DNA of 61,802 nt, taken from positions 1-61,802 of the forward strand of contig NZ_JACIEE010000016.1 of assembly GCF_014196765.1 (NCBI RefSeq). The letters are read 5' to 3'. Numbering within the stretch: the first letter of the stretch is position 1; each line of letters begins with the position of its first letter. The notes beneath the pieces were generated by a model. It did no database searches. It was given only the letters and a program-made list of their open reading frames with translations, and had not been told where the DNA came from. Below are positions 10,104 to 19,736 of this stretch, one piece after another. Position numbers and translations under genes: made by a program. This DNA is from Mycoplana azooxidifex. Lineage in GTDB: Bacteria > Pseudomonadota > Alphaproteobacteria > Rhizobiales > Rhizobiaceae.

Positions 10104-11558
10104 CTGTGCTGGCTCCGTCGTCTCCCGCAGCAATGGCACGCGTGCCACGGCCGTCGTTCCCCCTCCTTCATTGGCGAGCAAGTCCAACGTGCCGCCATGA
10201 TACGCCAGAAGCTGACGGGACGAGTACAGGCCAAGCCCTGTTCCGCTTCCGGCCTTGGCGTTGGAGGCCCGGAAGAATCGGCGGCCGATCTTGTGCATCT
10301 CGGCTTTCGGTATGCCGATACCGCGATCACGGACCTTGATCACGACGAGGCCGAATTCGGACCGGCCATCAATATGAATGGGCTGATCCTCGGGCGAATA
10401 TTTGAGCGCGTTGTCGATCAGATTGATGATGACGGTTGCCAGCATGTCGGGATCGGCAATGGTCGAGATGGCTTCACCCTCCGTCCTGAAGAGCAAGCGT
10501 TCACCTCGCCCGGTCATCTCGAAGTGCAGTTGCACGTCGGCGATGAGAGATGCGATCTGCATCGATTCCGGTCGAAAGTGGTTGTCGCCGTCGTTCGTCA
10601 TGAAGCGTTCGATCAGGGAGAACAGCCGGTCGAGTGCCTCGCCAATGCCGGCGAGCCGTTCCTTTGTCGCGTCCCGCGATTTGTCGCCGACAAGGCCGAT
10701 CATGTCGACCGCGTTGCGAATGACCGCCAGCGGGGTGCGAAACTCGTGACTGACAATGCGCATGAAGTCGGCCTGCTCCTCGCGAAGGGCACGTTCGGCC
10801 TCGAGGCTGGCACTCAGCTGGTTTTCCAGCCTCCGCCGTTCCAGCACTTCCCGCGACAAGGCTTCGTTCTTCTCGCGCACGGCCTCAGAAAGTCGTGAAC
10901 TGACCATGAAGAGCAGGCAGGCGAACAGCGCGATCAAAAACAGGGTTCCCTGCAACAGGTACCAGGCATTGCGGTTGTTGAGCACCATGATGTCCTGAGG
11001 GGCGGCCGGAAACCAGAACTCGATCGCGCTGTGAACGATGCTGGCTGCCATGTATTCGCCCAGCACTGCCATCGTGATCCAGCGCAACAGCCGGGGCTGC
11101 GTCCGGTCCCGCAGGAGCGCCACGCACATCACCGACATCATGATCACCGTAAAGAGGGTCGATGTGTGGACGCGGATGGCAAGATTGCCCGGATCGAACG
11201 TGACAGCGATACTCCAGGCCACGACCTGAAAGGCAAGTAGCGAGATACCAACCCAGGTATAGCGTGGCTGCCCCAGGAAGCGCGCCAGACCTTCGGCGAG
11301 CAAGACCAGGCCGAGCTTGATGATCGTGTTGTGCAGCACGATGGACCATGCCGTCGGCTGCTCGCTTCTCAGGATCATCAGGAGAAGCCCGATGGCGATG
11401 GCAGTATATCCTGCTGCGAGAAATTTCAGTTCGTAGAGATGGCGCCAGGCCAGCCAGACAAAAATCCAGGCGACCGCCTGCAAACTGGCGGTCGCCAGGT
11501 CGACGACCAGCACTGTCTTGAGGTCCAGCATTCCTGAGAGTGTGCACAGGGACACCAT
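10086..11558 (-). CDS. Membrane-bound sensor histidine kinase
   Basis: About 490 residues from the ATG at 11558 (AGGCGAG about 8 nt upstream); an ATG at 11531 (MLDLKTVLVV) is an alternative. The N-terminal 220 residues contain about six or seven hydrophobic segments with no large periplasmic loop, suggesting sensing in the membrane. A short coiled linker follows, then HisKA with FMRIVSHEFRTPLAVIRN (phospho-acceptor His) and HATPase_c with an N box (NLIDNALKYS), G1 (VRDRGIGIP) and G2 (GSGTGLGLY). The extreme C-terminus LEHFR-stop is encoded by the RIME1 edge. It pairs with the response regulator at 9288-9983 and is divergent from the autotransporter. Confidence 0.9.
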   Translation of the reverse strand: MVSLCTLSGMLDLKTVLVVDLATASLQAVAWIFVWLAWRHLYELKFLAAGYTAIAIGLLLMILRSEQPTAWSIVLHNTIIKLGLVLLAEGLARFLGQPRYTWVGISLLAFQVVAWSIAVTFDPGNLAIRVHTSTLFTVIMMSVMCVALLRDRTQPRLLRWITMAVLGEYMAASIVHSAIEFWFPAAPQDIMVLNNRNAWYLLQGTLFLIALFACLLFMVSSRLSEAVREKNEALSREVLERRRLENQLSASLEAERALREEQADFMRIVSHEFRTPLAVIRNAVDMIGLVGDKSRDATKERLAGIGEALDRLFSLIERFMTNDGDNHFRPESMQIASLIADVQLHFEMTGRGERLLFRTEGEAISTIADPDMLATVIINLIDNALKYSPEDQPIHIDGRSEFGLVVIKVRDRGIGIPKAEMHKIGRRFFRASNAKAGSGTGLGLYSSRQLLAYHGGTLDLLANEGGGTTAVARVPLLRETTEPAQLEHFR

Positions 11559-11655
11559 CGGCGCAACTCGCCTGATCTCGTGTAGGGAACTGCAAGCACA
11601 ATGAAAATGACGGCGACCCGTGCCGGGCATGGCGATGCAGGTTTTTGTCAGAATT

Positions 11656-11669
11656 GAACAGTTTTGTTC
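11656..11669. promoter_or_regulatory. Possible operator between kinase and autotransporter
   Basis: GAACA-GTTT-TGTTC is a perfect short inverted repeat in the 254-bp divergent intergenic region, 98 bp upstream of the kinase start and 144 bp upstream of the autotransporter start. It is the only symmetrical AT-rich site I see there. Binding by the neighbouring response regulator is a guess; OmpR-type regulators usually prefer direct repeats. Confidence 0.25.
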
Positions 11670-11812
11670 GGTAGATTCTCCGGCATCTTTTGCCTTACCG
11701 TCTGCGCCGTAGTGACCTGACATTTTTTCCGGCTGGAGGGGAGCCTGTCGCACGCAGATTGCGCATGCGACGACCTGGGCTCGCTTGCTCCCATATTTTA
11801 AGGGCTCATCGC

Positions 11813-14800
11813 ATGAAGCATTCATCCATGGGCTTCGGCCAGGAAGCATACGTTCCCAGCCGTAACGTACCGCATGTGCTGATCGTGTTGGCCTTGGGCC
11901 TCGGCGGCGCGGTCGTGGCCGGCGATGCGCACGCAGGCTGCAATGGAAGTCCAACCCAGACAATTGGCCAGGTTGACTACGGATATACGTGGTCCGCCTG
12001 TTGGGGCGACAGTGGCGTCGATCACGACGACGAGAAGGACGGTGACCCCGGATCGACCATAACGATCGACACCAACGCGTCGTATACGGCCGGCGCCAGC
12101 CTCCCTTACACCATGCCGTGGGACTCCGCCGGCGGTGTCATCATGACATACACAATGGGCGGCGCCGGCGTCGACGAGGGAAGCGCTGGCGCCGGGGGCG
12201 GCGTGACGATCACCAGTTACGGCCCCATAACCCTGACGACCTCGACAGATCCAGGCTCGATCGGCAGCTTGATTTCGGCAACGAGCTTCGGCGGTTCGGG
12301 GGATACGGACAACGACAACTACAAGTCCAGCGGCGGCGCCGGCGGGGCAGGAGGCGCGATAGCGATCACCAACTACGGGATGCTGACCGTGGAATCGCTC
12401 AACTCGAATACAGCCAGAGGCATGGCCGGCATCTTTGCCGTGAGCAAGGGCGGCAGCGGCGGTGAACAGAACAGCGGTGCGGCGGGCGACCAGGTCGGCG
12501 GCAGTGGCGGCAGCGGCGGCACCATCAACATCACCAACACCGGGCAGGTGAATCTGGGCAGCGGGTCCAACCCGCTGAGCGGACTGGACTATGTCTGGGG
12601 CCTCGCCGCCGAATCCACCGGCCAACAGGGCGGCCACGACAACGGCGCGGGTGGCGCGGGCGGCTTCATCGATATCGCAAACGGTTCCTCCGGCAATACA
12701 GCCACGGGCGCGATCGGCATCTACGCGAACGACGCCGACAGCGTGCGCGGCATCTATGCGCTGAGCCAGGGCAGCAACGGCACGGCCTCTCAAGACAGTT
12801 CCGATGAAGGCGGTGTCGGCGGAGGCGGCTCGGTCATAAATGTCGACACACACGCCGACATGAGAATCGTCGCCACCGGCAAGGTGACTGACCTGTCAGG
12901 TGGCGTCGTTGCGGTCACACAGGGTGGCGATGGCGGCGACGGCTGGAGTTCCAACGTCGCGGGCGCCGGCGGCGAGGGCGGCAAGCCCGCCAGTGGAATA
13001 GCCGCGACGACCGTGACGGTCCATTCGGGCACCATTTCGACCCAGGGCGATTATCTTGGCGGCGTGATTGCATTGAGCCAGGGTGGCCGCGGTGGCGACG
13101 GCGAAGACGGCGAGAAGGACAGCTCTGGCGGCCGCGGCGGAAGCGGTGGCCAGATCCAGTTGAACCTGTCCGGCGGCGGCGTCGAGACCGATGGCAGCTA
13201 CGCCTACGGCCTGCTGGGTCAGAGCATCGGCGGCCAGGGCGGCAATGGCGGCGACGACACGGCCGTTGTCGGCACCAGCGGCGGGGGCGGCTATGGCGGC
13301 AATGCCGGCAGCGTAGGCGCCTTTACGAACGGGGCTTCCAGGATCACGACGAGCGGTGACTACTCGGCCGCCATCACCCTGCATTCCATCGGCGGCGGTG
13401 GCGGCACCGGCGGCAACTTCACCGACGTGCTCGGCGGCGGCGCAGGCAATGGCGGCAATGGCGGCAGTGGCAACACGGCCATAGTCAACAACAGCGCGGC
13501 GATCGCCACCTCGGGCGGGCATTCCTACGGCGTCCTGGTGCAGTCGATCGGCGGCAGCGGCGGCACGGGCGGCATCGCCGACGGGTTGACGCTCGAACTG
13601 GGCGGCGACGGCGGCAATGGCGGGGCTTCCGGGACGGCCAGCGTCCAGAATGCCGGCGCGATCACCACCTCCGGCTATTCGGCCCACGGCATCGTCGCGC
13701 AGTCGATCACCGGCGGCGGCGGCGCCGCCGGTACGGACGGCGGCATATTGTCGATCGGGGGTTCCGGCGGCTCCGGCAACTTCGCCGGCGACGCCGAGGT
13801 CCAGAGCTCGGGCGCCATCAGCACGGCCGGCGACGCGGCGATCGGCATCATATCGCAATCGATCGGTGGCGGCGGCGGCACCGGCGGCGGTGCGAAGGGC
13901 ATCGCGACCGTTGGCGGCTCCGGTGGCGCCGGCGGCGCTGGCGGCCATGCCGACGTGTTGCTGAACGGTGGCTCGATCACCACGCAGGGCGAGATGGCGC
14001 ATGGGATCATGGCGCAGTCGATCGGCGGCGGCGGCGGCAATGGCGGCAACGTGATCGACATGTCGGTCGGGGTTCCGTCAGTGGGTGTCGGCGGCACCGC
14101 CTCGGGCGGTGGCAGCGGCGGATGGGCCTGCGTCACCAATGAAAATTCCAGCAGTGACTGTTCCGCAGGCTCCGGGACGCCGCAGGCCGTCACCATCACG
14201 ACCGCGGGCTCCGGTGCGCTCGGCATACTTGCGCAGTCGGTCGGCGGCGGCGGCGGCAATGGCGGCAACGCCACGGGCGGCGATGCCGGGCTCGGCAGCT
14301 TCCAGGTTGGCGGCGGCGGCGGCGGTGGCGGCTACGCAAACACCGTGACCGTCGGCTTTGACGGCCTGGCCCTGACGACCCAAGGCTCGCACGCCGCGGG
14401 CATCGTGGCGCAGTCGATCGGCGGCGGCGGCGGCACTGGCGGTTCCGCCAGCTCCTATTCGGCAGGTATCGGCTTCACGGCCTCGGTGGCTGTCGGCGGC
14501 AGCGGTGGTTCCGGCGGCGCCGGCGGCGATGTCGCCGTAGACCTGACCGATAGCACCATCAGCACCGGCCAGGAGGGCGGCGATGTGACCGACGCCATCG
14601 GCGTGCTCGCTCAGTCGATCAGCGGCGGTGGCGGCAACGGTGGTTCGTCGGTTGCCGATGCGCTCACCGTGGCGGTGCCGACCGGCGAAGACGTCTCCCT
14701 GGCGATGAGCGTCTCCACGGCGGTCGGCGGCAGCGGCGGATCGACCTATTCCGCCGGCGACGTGTCGCTGACCCTGGACGGCGGCACCGCGGTCTCCACG

Positions 14801-17800
14801 AAAGGCGCTTCGTCGCATGGCCTCGTGGCGCAATCGATCGGCGGCGGCGGCGGCAATGGCGGCAGTGCGTCGTCGATGGCCGCGACCGCCGGCACCGTGG
14901 ACACCGTCAGCGCCGACATCGGCGTCTCGGTCGGCGGCGCGGGCGGCAGTGGTGGCAATGGTGGTACCGTCACGGTCGCTCTCGAGGACAGCGCCTCGGT
15001 GAGGACGGCCGACGACTATGCCAATGCGATCGTGGTCCAATCGATCGGTGGCGGTGGCGGCAATGGCGGCGTCGGCAGCGTCAACAGCAAGCAGATCGGC
15101 AGCGGCTTCAACCTGGCGGCGAATGTCGGGGTCGGCGGCTCGGGCAGCGGCGGCGCCAGCGGTGGAACCACGACTGTGGACCTCGACAGCGGCACCAGCC
15201 TGCAGACCAGCGGGTCCGGCGCGCGCGGCGTGATCGTCCAGTCGATCGGCGGCGGCGGCGGCACTTCGCAGGGCGTCAGTGTGGGGCTGTCGGCCAGCGC
15301 CAGCCTGCCGGGCGGCGAGGAGGCCGAGGAGGCCGAAGAAGGTAGCGGCGCTTTCTCCGCGTCTGTTGGCGTTTCTGTTGGCCGGACCGGCGGCAGTGGC
15401 GGTTCGGCCGGCACGGTCAACGTCACCACCGCAGGCAATATCGCGACCGTTGGCGCGGATGCGGACGGGGTCCTTGCGCAGTCGATCGGCGGCGGCGGCG
15501 GGTTGGGCGGCTCGGTGGGGCAGGCCAGTTCCGACGATTCCGAACCGCTGGACGACGATGGCGAGAGCGATTGCTCCAGCGACGACGGCGATGGTGAATC
15601 CGGCTACTGCTTCAATGTCAGTGTCGGCGCCACCATCGACGACGGCGGTACCGGCGGCACGGCCGCCAATGGCAACACGGTCACGCTGACGCATGCCGGC
15701 CGCATCAACACCACGGGCGACTGGGCCGACGGCATCGTCGCCCAATCGATCGGCGGTGGCGGCGGTGCCGGCGGTACCTCCACCGCGTCCGGCAGCCAGG
15801 CGACAGCCAACATCACCGTGGGTGTCGGCGGCAGCGGCGGTGCGGGCGGCAATGGCGGCGCGGTCGACATCACCTTCGACGACAGCCACGGCAACAGCAT
15901 CAATACCGCGGGTTACAGCGCCTATGGCGTGCTGCTGCAGTCGATCGGCGGCGGCGGCGGCCAGGGCGGCGACGGTTCCGACCAGGCGGCGGGCAAGATC
16001 ACCGTCGGCGGCGGCTTCGGCGGCAGCGGCGGCTCCGGTGGTTCGGGCGGGACCGTTACGGCGCAGGGCTGGATCAACATGTCGACGAGCGGCGACGACG
16101 CGCATGGAATCGTCGCACAGTCGATCGGAGGCGGTGGCGGTGTCGGCGGCGGCGGAAGCAGCGCGGCGGCCGAAGATAAAGACAGCCACGCGATCGACCT
16201 CACCGTCGGCGGCAGCGGCGGTATCGGCGGCAGTGGCGGCGAGGTCGATCTCACCATCGGCACCACGCTCAACACCTCCGGCGATCGTGCGTTCGGTCTC
16301 GTCGCGCAGTCGATCGGCGGCGGCGGCGGCATCGGCGGTGCCGGCGAAGCCGACAGCATCGGGTCCCTCGTGGTAGGCGGCGCCGGTGGTGGCACGATAA
16401 ACGGCGGCGCCGTCACGGTCGACCTGACGAGCCAGAGCACCGTCCATACGCGCGGCATCGCCGCCCATGGCATCGTTGCCCAATCGATCGGCGGCGGCGG
16501 CGGCATCGGCGGCACCGCCTCGGGCGCGCCGCTCTCCTTCAAAGGCAGCAGCCCCGGAAACTACGGTGACGGCGACGATGTTTCCGTCACCGTCGACGGT
16601 GGCATCTTCACGGATGGCGACTATTCCTTCGGCGTGCTGGCGCAATCGATCGGCGGCGGCGGCGGCTTCGGCGGCAACGCGACCAGTGCTTTCATCGGTT
16701 CGAACGGCAATCTCTCATCGGCCGGTAAAAGCGGCGATGTGACGGTCACCCTCGATGCCGGCAGAGAAATCCAGGCGACCGGCAAGGACTCGATCGGCAT
16801 ATTCGCACAGAGCGATGCGGGCACGAGCAACAACGGCACGGTCAATGTGACCGTTGATGGTTCCGTCACCGGCGGCTCCGGCGACAACGGCGCCGGTATC
16901 TGGGTCTCGGGCGGGCAGAACAACGTGGTGACCGTCAATTCTGGCGGCATGGTCTCGGCGGCTTCGGGCGTCGCGGTTCAATATGGCGAGGGCGTGAACG
17001 CACCCCCAGGCAGCACGCTGACGGTTAACAATGCCGGTATCATCAGCGGCAGTGTCAAAGGGGCAACCACCCCCGACGCCAAAATGGCGAAGATGGCTCG
17101 CATCGGCCGCGACATGGCTGTCTCCGTTGTCAATGAGGCGGGTGGCTTGTTGAGCGACGCGGAGGTCTACGAGGCTGACGTGGTCAATCATGGCCGGCTG
17201 GCGGTGGGGGGGGCGGGGGCTATCGACGCCACGAGAATCACCGGCGACCTCGCGCAGAGCGTGGACGGCGTGCTGGCGATCAACGCCGACTTCGCCGGTT
17301 TCCGCATGGATCGCCTGATCGTCGACGGCGATGCAGCACTCGCCGGCAAGTTCACAGTGAGCGCCGAAAGCGTCTTGCCCGGCATCAGCATGCCTTTCCT
17401 TACGGCGGAGGGTACTCTGGAGCATTCGTTGAGCGGCCAGTCGGCGATCTTCGACTACGCGATGACCCAGGCCGGAAACGCGCTGTCGCTTTCGGCGGAT
17501 TCGGCACACTTCGCCGAGCCCGGCTTTGCGCTGAGCAAGGATCAGGACAACGTCGCCGGCCACCTGCAGGAGATCTGGGATGCCGGCGGCGGCCCCTTCG
17601 GCACGCTGTTCGGCACGCTCGGCTCACTCGCCGACGGCGATCCTGGTGATTATGGGTCGGCCCTGTCCGACATGTCGCCCGGTGTCGCGGGCGCGGCCGC
17701 GGCCGGCAGTATCGTCACGACACAGCAGCATCTCGACCTGCTGCTCAGCTGCCCGATGTTTGCCGCCGACACCGCGTTCCTGACCGAGACGGAGTGCGTG

Positions 17801-18622
17801 TGGAGCCAGGCAGGGGCGCAGAGGCTCAATCAGAAGGCCAGCGACGGCGTCTCGGGTTTCGGCACCACGACCTACTCTCTGCAGGCCGGGGGCCAGGTCG
17901 AGGTGTCGCCCGACTGGTTCGTCGGCTTCGCCGGCGGCTACGACCGCAGCGCCATTCGCGGCGACGACGGCCGCGTCAGCGCCGACGGCGACGTCCTCTA
18001 TGCCGGCGCTTCGTTGAAGCATGAGACTGGCCCCTGGCTCCTGTCGGGCGCCGTTGCCGGTAGCTATGGCTGGTACGACAACACGCGCACGATCCGGATT
18101 CCGGGCTTCGCCGGTCAGGCGGAGGGCGATCCGTCGGTCTACAATGTCAGCGCCCGGCTGCGCGCTGCCTATACTTTTTCGCAGGACGCCTACTATGTGC
18201 GGCCGCTGGTGGACTTCGACCTCATCTATTCGCGTGCCAGCGGCTATCGCGAGTCGGGGGCCGGCATGCTGGACCTCCTGATCGACGGCACCGGCCAGTG
18301 GAGCCTCCACGCCACCCCGGCGATTGAGATCGGCACGCGCGTCAATCTGAGCGAGACGACCGTCATGCGGGCTTTCGCGGCCACAGGCGTAAGCTTCAGC
18401 AGCGCTGACAGCTGGGACACATCCGCCCGGCTGGCCAGTGCGCCGGCCGGGGTCGGCGTCTTCGACAGCGAGGTGCCTCTGGCCGAGGTGGTCGGTCGAC
18501 TGAGCGCGGGAGTCGACCTCGCGAACGACAATGGCTTCAGTCTGCGCCTCAACTACCAGGGTGCGTTCTCCGATACCTATACCAGCCACGGCGGCGCACT
18601 GCGTGTTGGTTACAAGTTCTGA
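11813..18622 (+). CDS. Giant type V autotransporter with QSIGGGGG repeats
   Basis: 2,269 residues from the ATG at 11813 (AAGGG 8 nt upstream; the frame is open farther upstream but without signal-like features). A signal peptide is likely: polar N-region, hydrophobic VLIVLALGLGGAVVAG, cleavage after DAHA. The passenger is Gly/Ser-rich with about 19 copies of a motif like GIVAQSIGGGGGTGG, one per 60-90 residues, predicting a long beta-helix. An autotransporter beta-barrel covers about residues 2014-2269, alternating aromatic and polar strands and ending in GYKF with the terminal Phe required by the Bam machinery. Two Cys pairs occur in insertions between repeats. Likely a surface adhesin; the ligand is unknown. 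Confidence 0.92.
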   Translation: MKHSSMGFGQEAYVPSRNVPHVLIVLALGLGGAVVAGDAHAGCNGSPTQTIGQVDYGYTWSACWGDSGVDHDDEKDGDPGSTITIDTNASYTAGASLPYTMPWDSAGGVIMTYTMGGAGVDEGSAGAGGGVTITSYGPITLTTSTDPGSIGSLISATSFGGSGDTDNDNYKSSGGAGGAGGAIAITNYGMLTVESLNSNTARGMAGIFAVSKGGSGGEQNSGAAGDQVGGSGGSGGTINITNTGQVNLGSGSNPLSGLDYVWGLAAESTGQQGGHDNGAGGAGGFIDIANGSSGNTATGAIGIYANDADSVRGIYALSQGSNGTASQDSSDEGGVGGGGSVINVDTHADMRIVATGKVTDLSGGVVAVTQGGDGGDGWSSNVAGAGGEGGKPASGIAATTVTVHSGTISTQGDYLGGVIALSQGGRGGDGEDGEKDSSGGRGGSGGQIQLNLSGGGVETDGSYAYGLLGQSIGGQGGNGGDDTAVVGTSGGGGYGGNAGSVGAFTNGASRITTSGDYSAAITLHSIGGGGGTGGNFTDVLGGGAGNGGNGGSGNTAIVNNSAAIATSGGHSYGVLVQSIGGSGGTGGIADGLTLELGGDGGNGGASGTASVQNAGAITTSGYSAHGIVAQSITGGGGAAGTDGGILSIGGSGGSGNFAGDAEVQSSGAISTAGDAAIGIISQSIGGGGGTGGGAKGIATVGGSGGAGGAGGHADVLLNGGSITTQGEMAHGIMAQSIGGGGGNGGNVIDMSVGVPSVGVGGTASGGGSGGWACVTNENSSSDCSAGSGTPQAVTITTAGSGALGILAQSVGGGGGNGGNATGGDAGLGSFQVGGGGGGGGYANTVTVGFDGLALTTQGSHAAGIVAQSIGGGGGTGGSASSYSAGIGFTASVAVGGSGGSGGAGGDVAVDLTDSTISTGQEGGDVTDAIGVLAQSISGGGGNGGSSVADALTVAVPTGEDVSLAMSVSTAVGGSGGSTYSAGDVSLTLDGGTAVSTKGASSHGLVAQSIGGGGGNGGSASSMAATAGTVDTVSADIGVSVGGAGGSGGNGGTVTVALEDSASVRTADDYANAIVVQSIGGGGGNGGVGSVNSKQIGSGFNLAANVGVGGSGSGGASGGTTTVDLDSGTSLQTSGSGARGVIVQSIGGGGGTSQGVSVGLSASASLPGGEEAEEAEEGSGAFSASVGVSVGRTGGSGGSAGTVNVTTAGNIATVGADADGVLAQSIGGGGGLGGSVGQASSDDSEPLDDDGESDCSSDDGDGESGYCFNVSVGATIDDGGTGGTAANGNTVTLTHAGRINTTGDWADGIVAQSIGGGGGAGGTSTASGSQATANITVGVGGSGGAGGNGGAVDITFDDSHGNSINTAGYSAYGVLLQSIGGGGGQGGDGSDQAAGKITVGGGFGGSGGSGGSGGTVTAQGWINMSTSGDDAHGIVAQSIGGGGGVGGGGSSAAAEDKDSHAIDLTVGGSGGIGGSGGEVDLTIGTTLNTSGDRAFGLVAQSIGGGGGIGGAGEADSIGSLVVGGAGGGTINGGAVTVDLTSQSTVHTRGIAAHGIVAQSIGGGGGIGGTASGAPLSFKGSSPGNYGDGDDVSVTVDGGIFTDGDYSFGVLAQSIGGGGGFGGNATSAFIGSNGNLSSAGKSGDVTVTLDAGREIQATGKDSIGIFAQSDAGTSNNGTVNVTVDGSVTGGSGDNGAGIWVSGGQNNVVTVNSGGMVSAASGVAVQYGEGVNAPPGSTLTVNNAGIISGSVKGATTPDAKMAKMARIGRDMAVSVVNEAGGLLSDAEVYEADVVNHGRLAVGGAGAIDATRITGDLAQSVDGVLAINADFAGFRMDRLIVDGDAALAGKFTVSAESVLPGISMPFLTAEGTLEHSLSGQSAIFDYAMTQAGNALSLSADSAHFAEPGFALSKDQDNVAGHLQEIWDAGGGPFGTLFGTLGSLADGDPGDYGSALSDMSPGVAGAAAAGSIVTTQQHLDLLLSCPMFAADTAFLTETECVWSQAGAQRLNQKASDGVSGFGTTTYSLQAGGQVEVSPDWFVGFAGGYDRSAIRGDDGRVSADGDVLYAGASLKHETGPWLLSGAVAGSYGWYDNTRTIRIPGFAGQAEGDPSVYNVSARLRAAYTFSQDAYYVRPLVDFDLIYSRASGYRESGAGMLDLLIDGTGQWSLHATPAIEIGTRVNLSETTVMRAFAATGVSFSSADSWDTSARLASAPAGVGVFDSEVPLAEVVGRLSAGVDLANDNGFSLRLNYQGAFSDTYTSHGGALRVGYKF

Positions 18623-18701
18623 GAGGAAACAGGGATCTCGAGCCGGCTTTCGTTTTCGCCGTTCGGAGCCGGTTGCTTGATACTGCTGCCGCTGACGCGG
18701 G

Positions 18702-19610
18702 TCAGTTGTCTTTTTGAGGGCTCCGTGGTGGTGAGACTGCGTCCTTCAGCCAGGTGCGCAGGTCGCGGAAGCTCTGTGAACGAAGTTTCGCTTCGGCGAA
18801 CATGAACACATAGTGCTCGCGAACCATGTGTTCGTCGAAAAGCGACACCAACTGGCCGTCGGCCAGTTCCTGCCTCACCAGTTTCTGCCGGACGATTGCG
18901 ATTCCGAGGCCCTCGACCGCTGCCGTCAACTCAAGGCCCGAGCTCTCCAGGTCGATGAAGCGCGTGTTGGCGAATATCCGCGGCGCGCGCGCCCCAAGCC
19001 AGCGTTCCCAGTTGCGGGTGAATTCGGCCGATCGCAGGAGGACATGCCGCTCCAGTTGATCCGGCGTATCGAGTGGCGGTGCGCGACGCAGATAAGCCGG
19101 GCTACAGACCGGCGTGAGGTCGGCATGGGCCAGCGTCTCGCAGAAAAACCCCCTCCTGCTGGCCGCTTCGCCCACATAGATCAGACCGTCCAACCCCTCC
19201 GTATCCTGCCCGCCGGTAACGAATTTCACCACGATCTCGGGATGGCGGCCATAAAGTGTGCCGAGCGCCGGCATAATGCATTTCTGCAGGAATACGCGCG
19301 GACTGCCGATGATCAGCGGCTTCTGATCGACACTCACCGAGAGGTCGCCGGTGACAGCGCGAATCTGGCCGAGCGATGCGTGGATCTTCGCCCAATAGAC
19401 TTCGCCAGCGGGGGTCAGGGCGATCTTCCTGTGCATGCGTTCAAAAAGGTCGCAGCCCAGGAAGGCTTCGAGATTCTGGATCTGTCGGCTGACGGCGCCC
19501 GGCGTCAGGCAGAGCTCGTCCGCCGCCTTCGCAATGCTCATGTGCCGGCCGACCGCCTCGAAGACCGGCAGCGAGGTCATCGGCGGCAGATCCCTGCGCC
19601 TCGTCTGCAT
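18702..19610 (-). CDS. LysR-family regulator (GcvA-like)
   Basis: 302 residues from the ATG at 19610, set by GGGAGGAG 7 nt upstream. The N-terminal winged HTH is clear (VFEAVGRHMSIAKAADEL, TPGAVSRQIQNLEAFLG, LFERMHRKIALTPAG). The effector-binding domain is of the GcvA type. It is divergent from the peptide-type ABC operon with 126 bp between starts, the usual arrangement for a LysR regulator and its target. The inverted repeat at 19641-19665 is its likely binding site. The co-inducer is probably the transported compound or its breakdown product (inference). Confidence 0.9.
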   Translation of the reverse strand: MQTRRRDLPPMTSLPVFEAVGRHMSIAKAADELCLTPGAVSRQIQNLEAFLGCDLFERMHRKIALTPAGEVYWAKIHASLGQIRAVTGDLSVSVDQKPLIIGSPRVFLQKCIMPALGTLYGRHPEIVVKFVTGGQDTEGLDGLIYVGEAASRRGFFCETLAHADLTPVCSPAYLRRAPPLDTPDQLERHVLLRSAEFTRNWERWLGARAPRIFANTRFIDLESSGLELTAAVEGLGIAIVRQKLVRQELADGQLVSLFDEHMVREHYVFMFAEAKLRSQSFRDLRTWLKDAVSPPRSPQKDN

Positions 19611-19640
19611 AACGTACTCCTCCCGACGCAACCTCTATCG

Positions 19641-19665
19641 TTCAATTGAGAAAAACTCAATCGAA
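19641..19665. promoter_or_regulatory. Predicted LysR operator
   Basis: TTCAATTGAG-AAAAA-CTCAATCGAA: 10-bp arms matching at 9 of 10 positions around a 5-bp A-tract. It is the only strong dyad between the divergent LysR and ABC-transporter genes, 31 bp from the LysR start and 72 bp from the binding-protein start. Arms of this size around a short AT-rich centre fit LysR recognition sites. Confidence 0.6.
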
Positions 19666-19736
19666 TCCAGAAAGTTTCGATTTTTCCGCGGGCGATAGGA
19701 CGGTACGGTCCCGCCGAAATATTGGGAGGAGAACCA

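Noticed and set aside
11690-11812. Upstream start for the autotransporter
   Set aside because: The extra residues are Arg-rich and precede the signal peptide; the ATG at 11813 has a good ribosome site and starts a normal leader.
14078-16645. An 855-codon minus-strand frame and similar long frames opposite the autotransporter
   Set aside because: They mirror the GGC-rich repeats of the autotransporter; composition is Ala/Asp/Arg-rich with no recognisable fold.
12000-16700. Possible CRISPR array or DNA minisatellite suggested by the regular repeats
   Set aside because: The periodicity is at protein level (QSIGGGGG motifs, variable spacing of 180-270 bp), the DNA copies vary, and there are no spacers of constant length or cas genes.
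18640-18672. CCGGCT/AGCCGG pair as a terminator for the autotransporter
   Set aside because: The stem is only 6 bp with a long loop and no T-run at its end; too weak to list.
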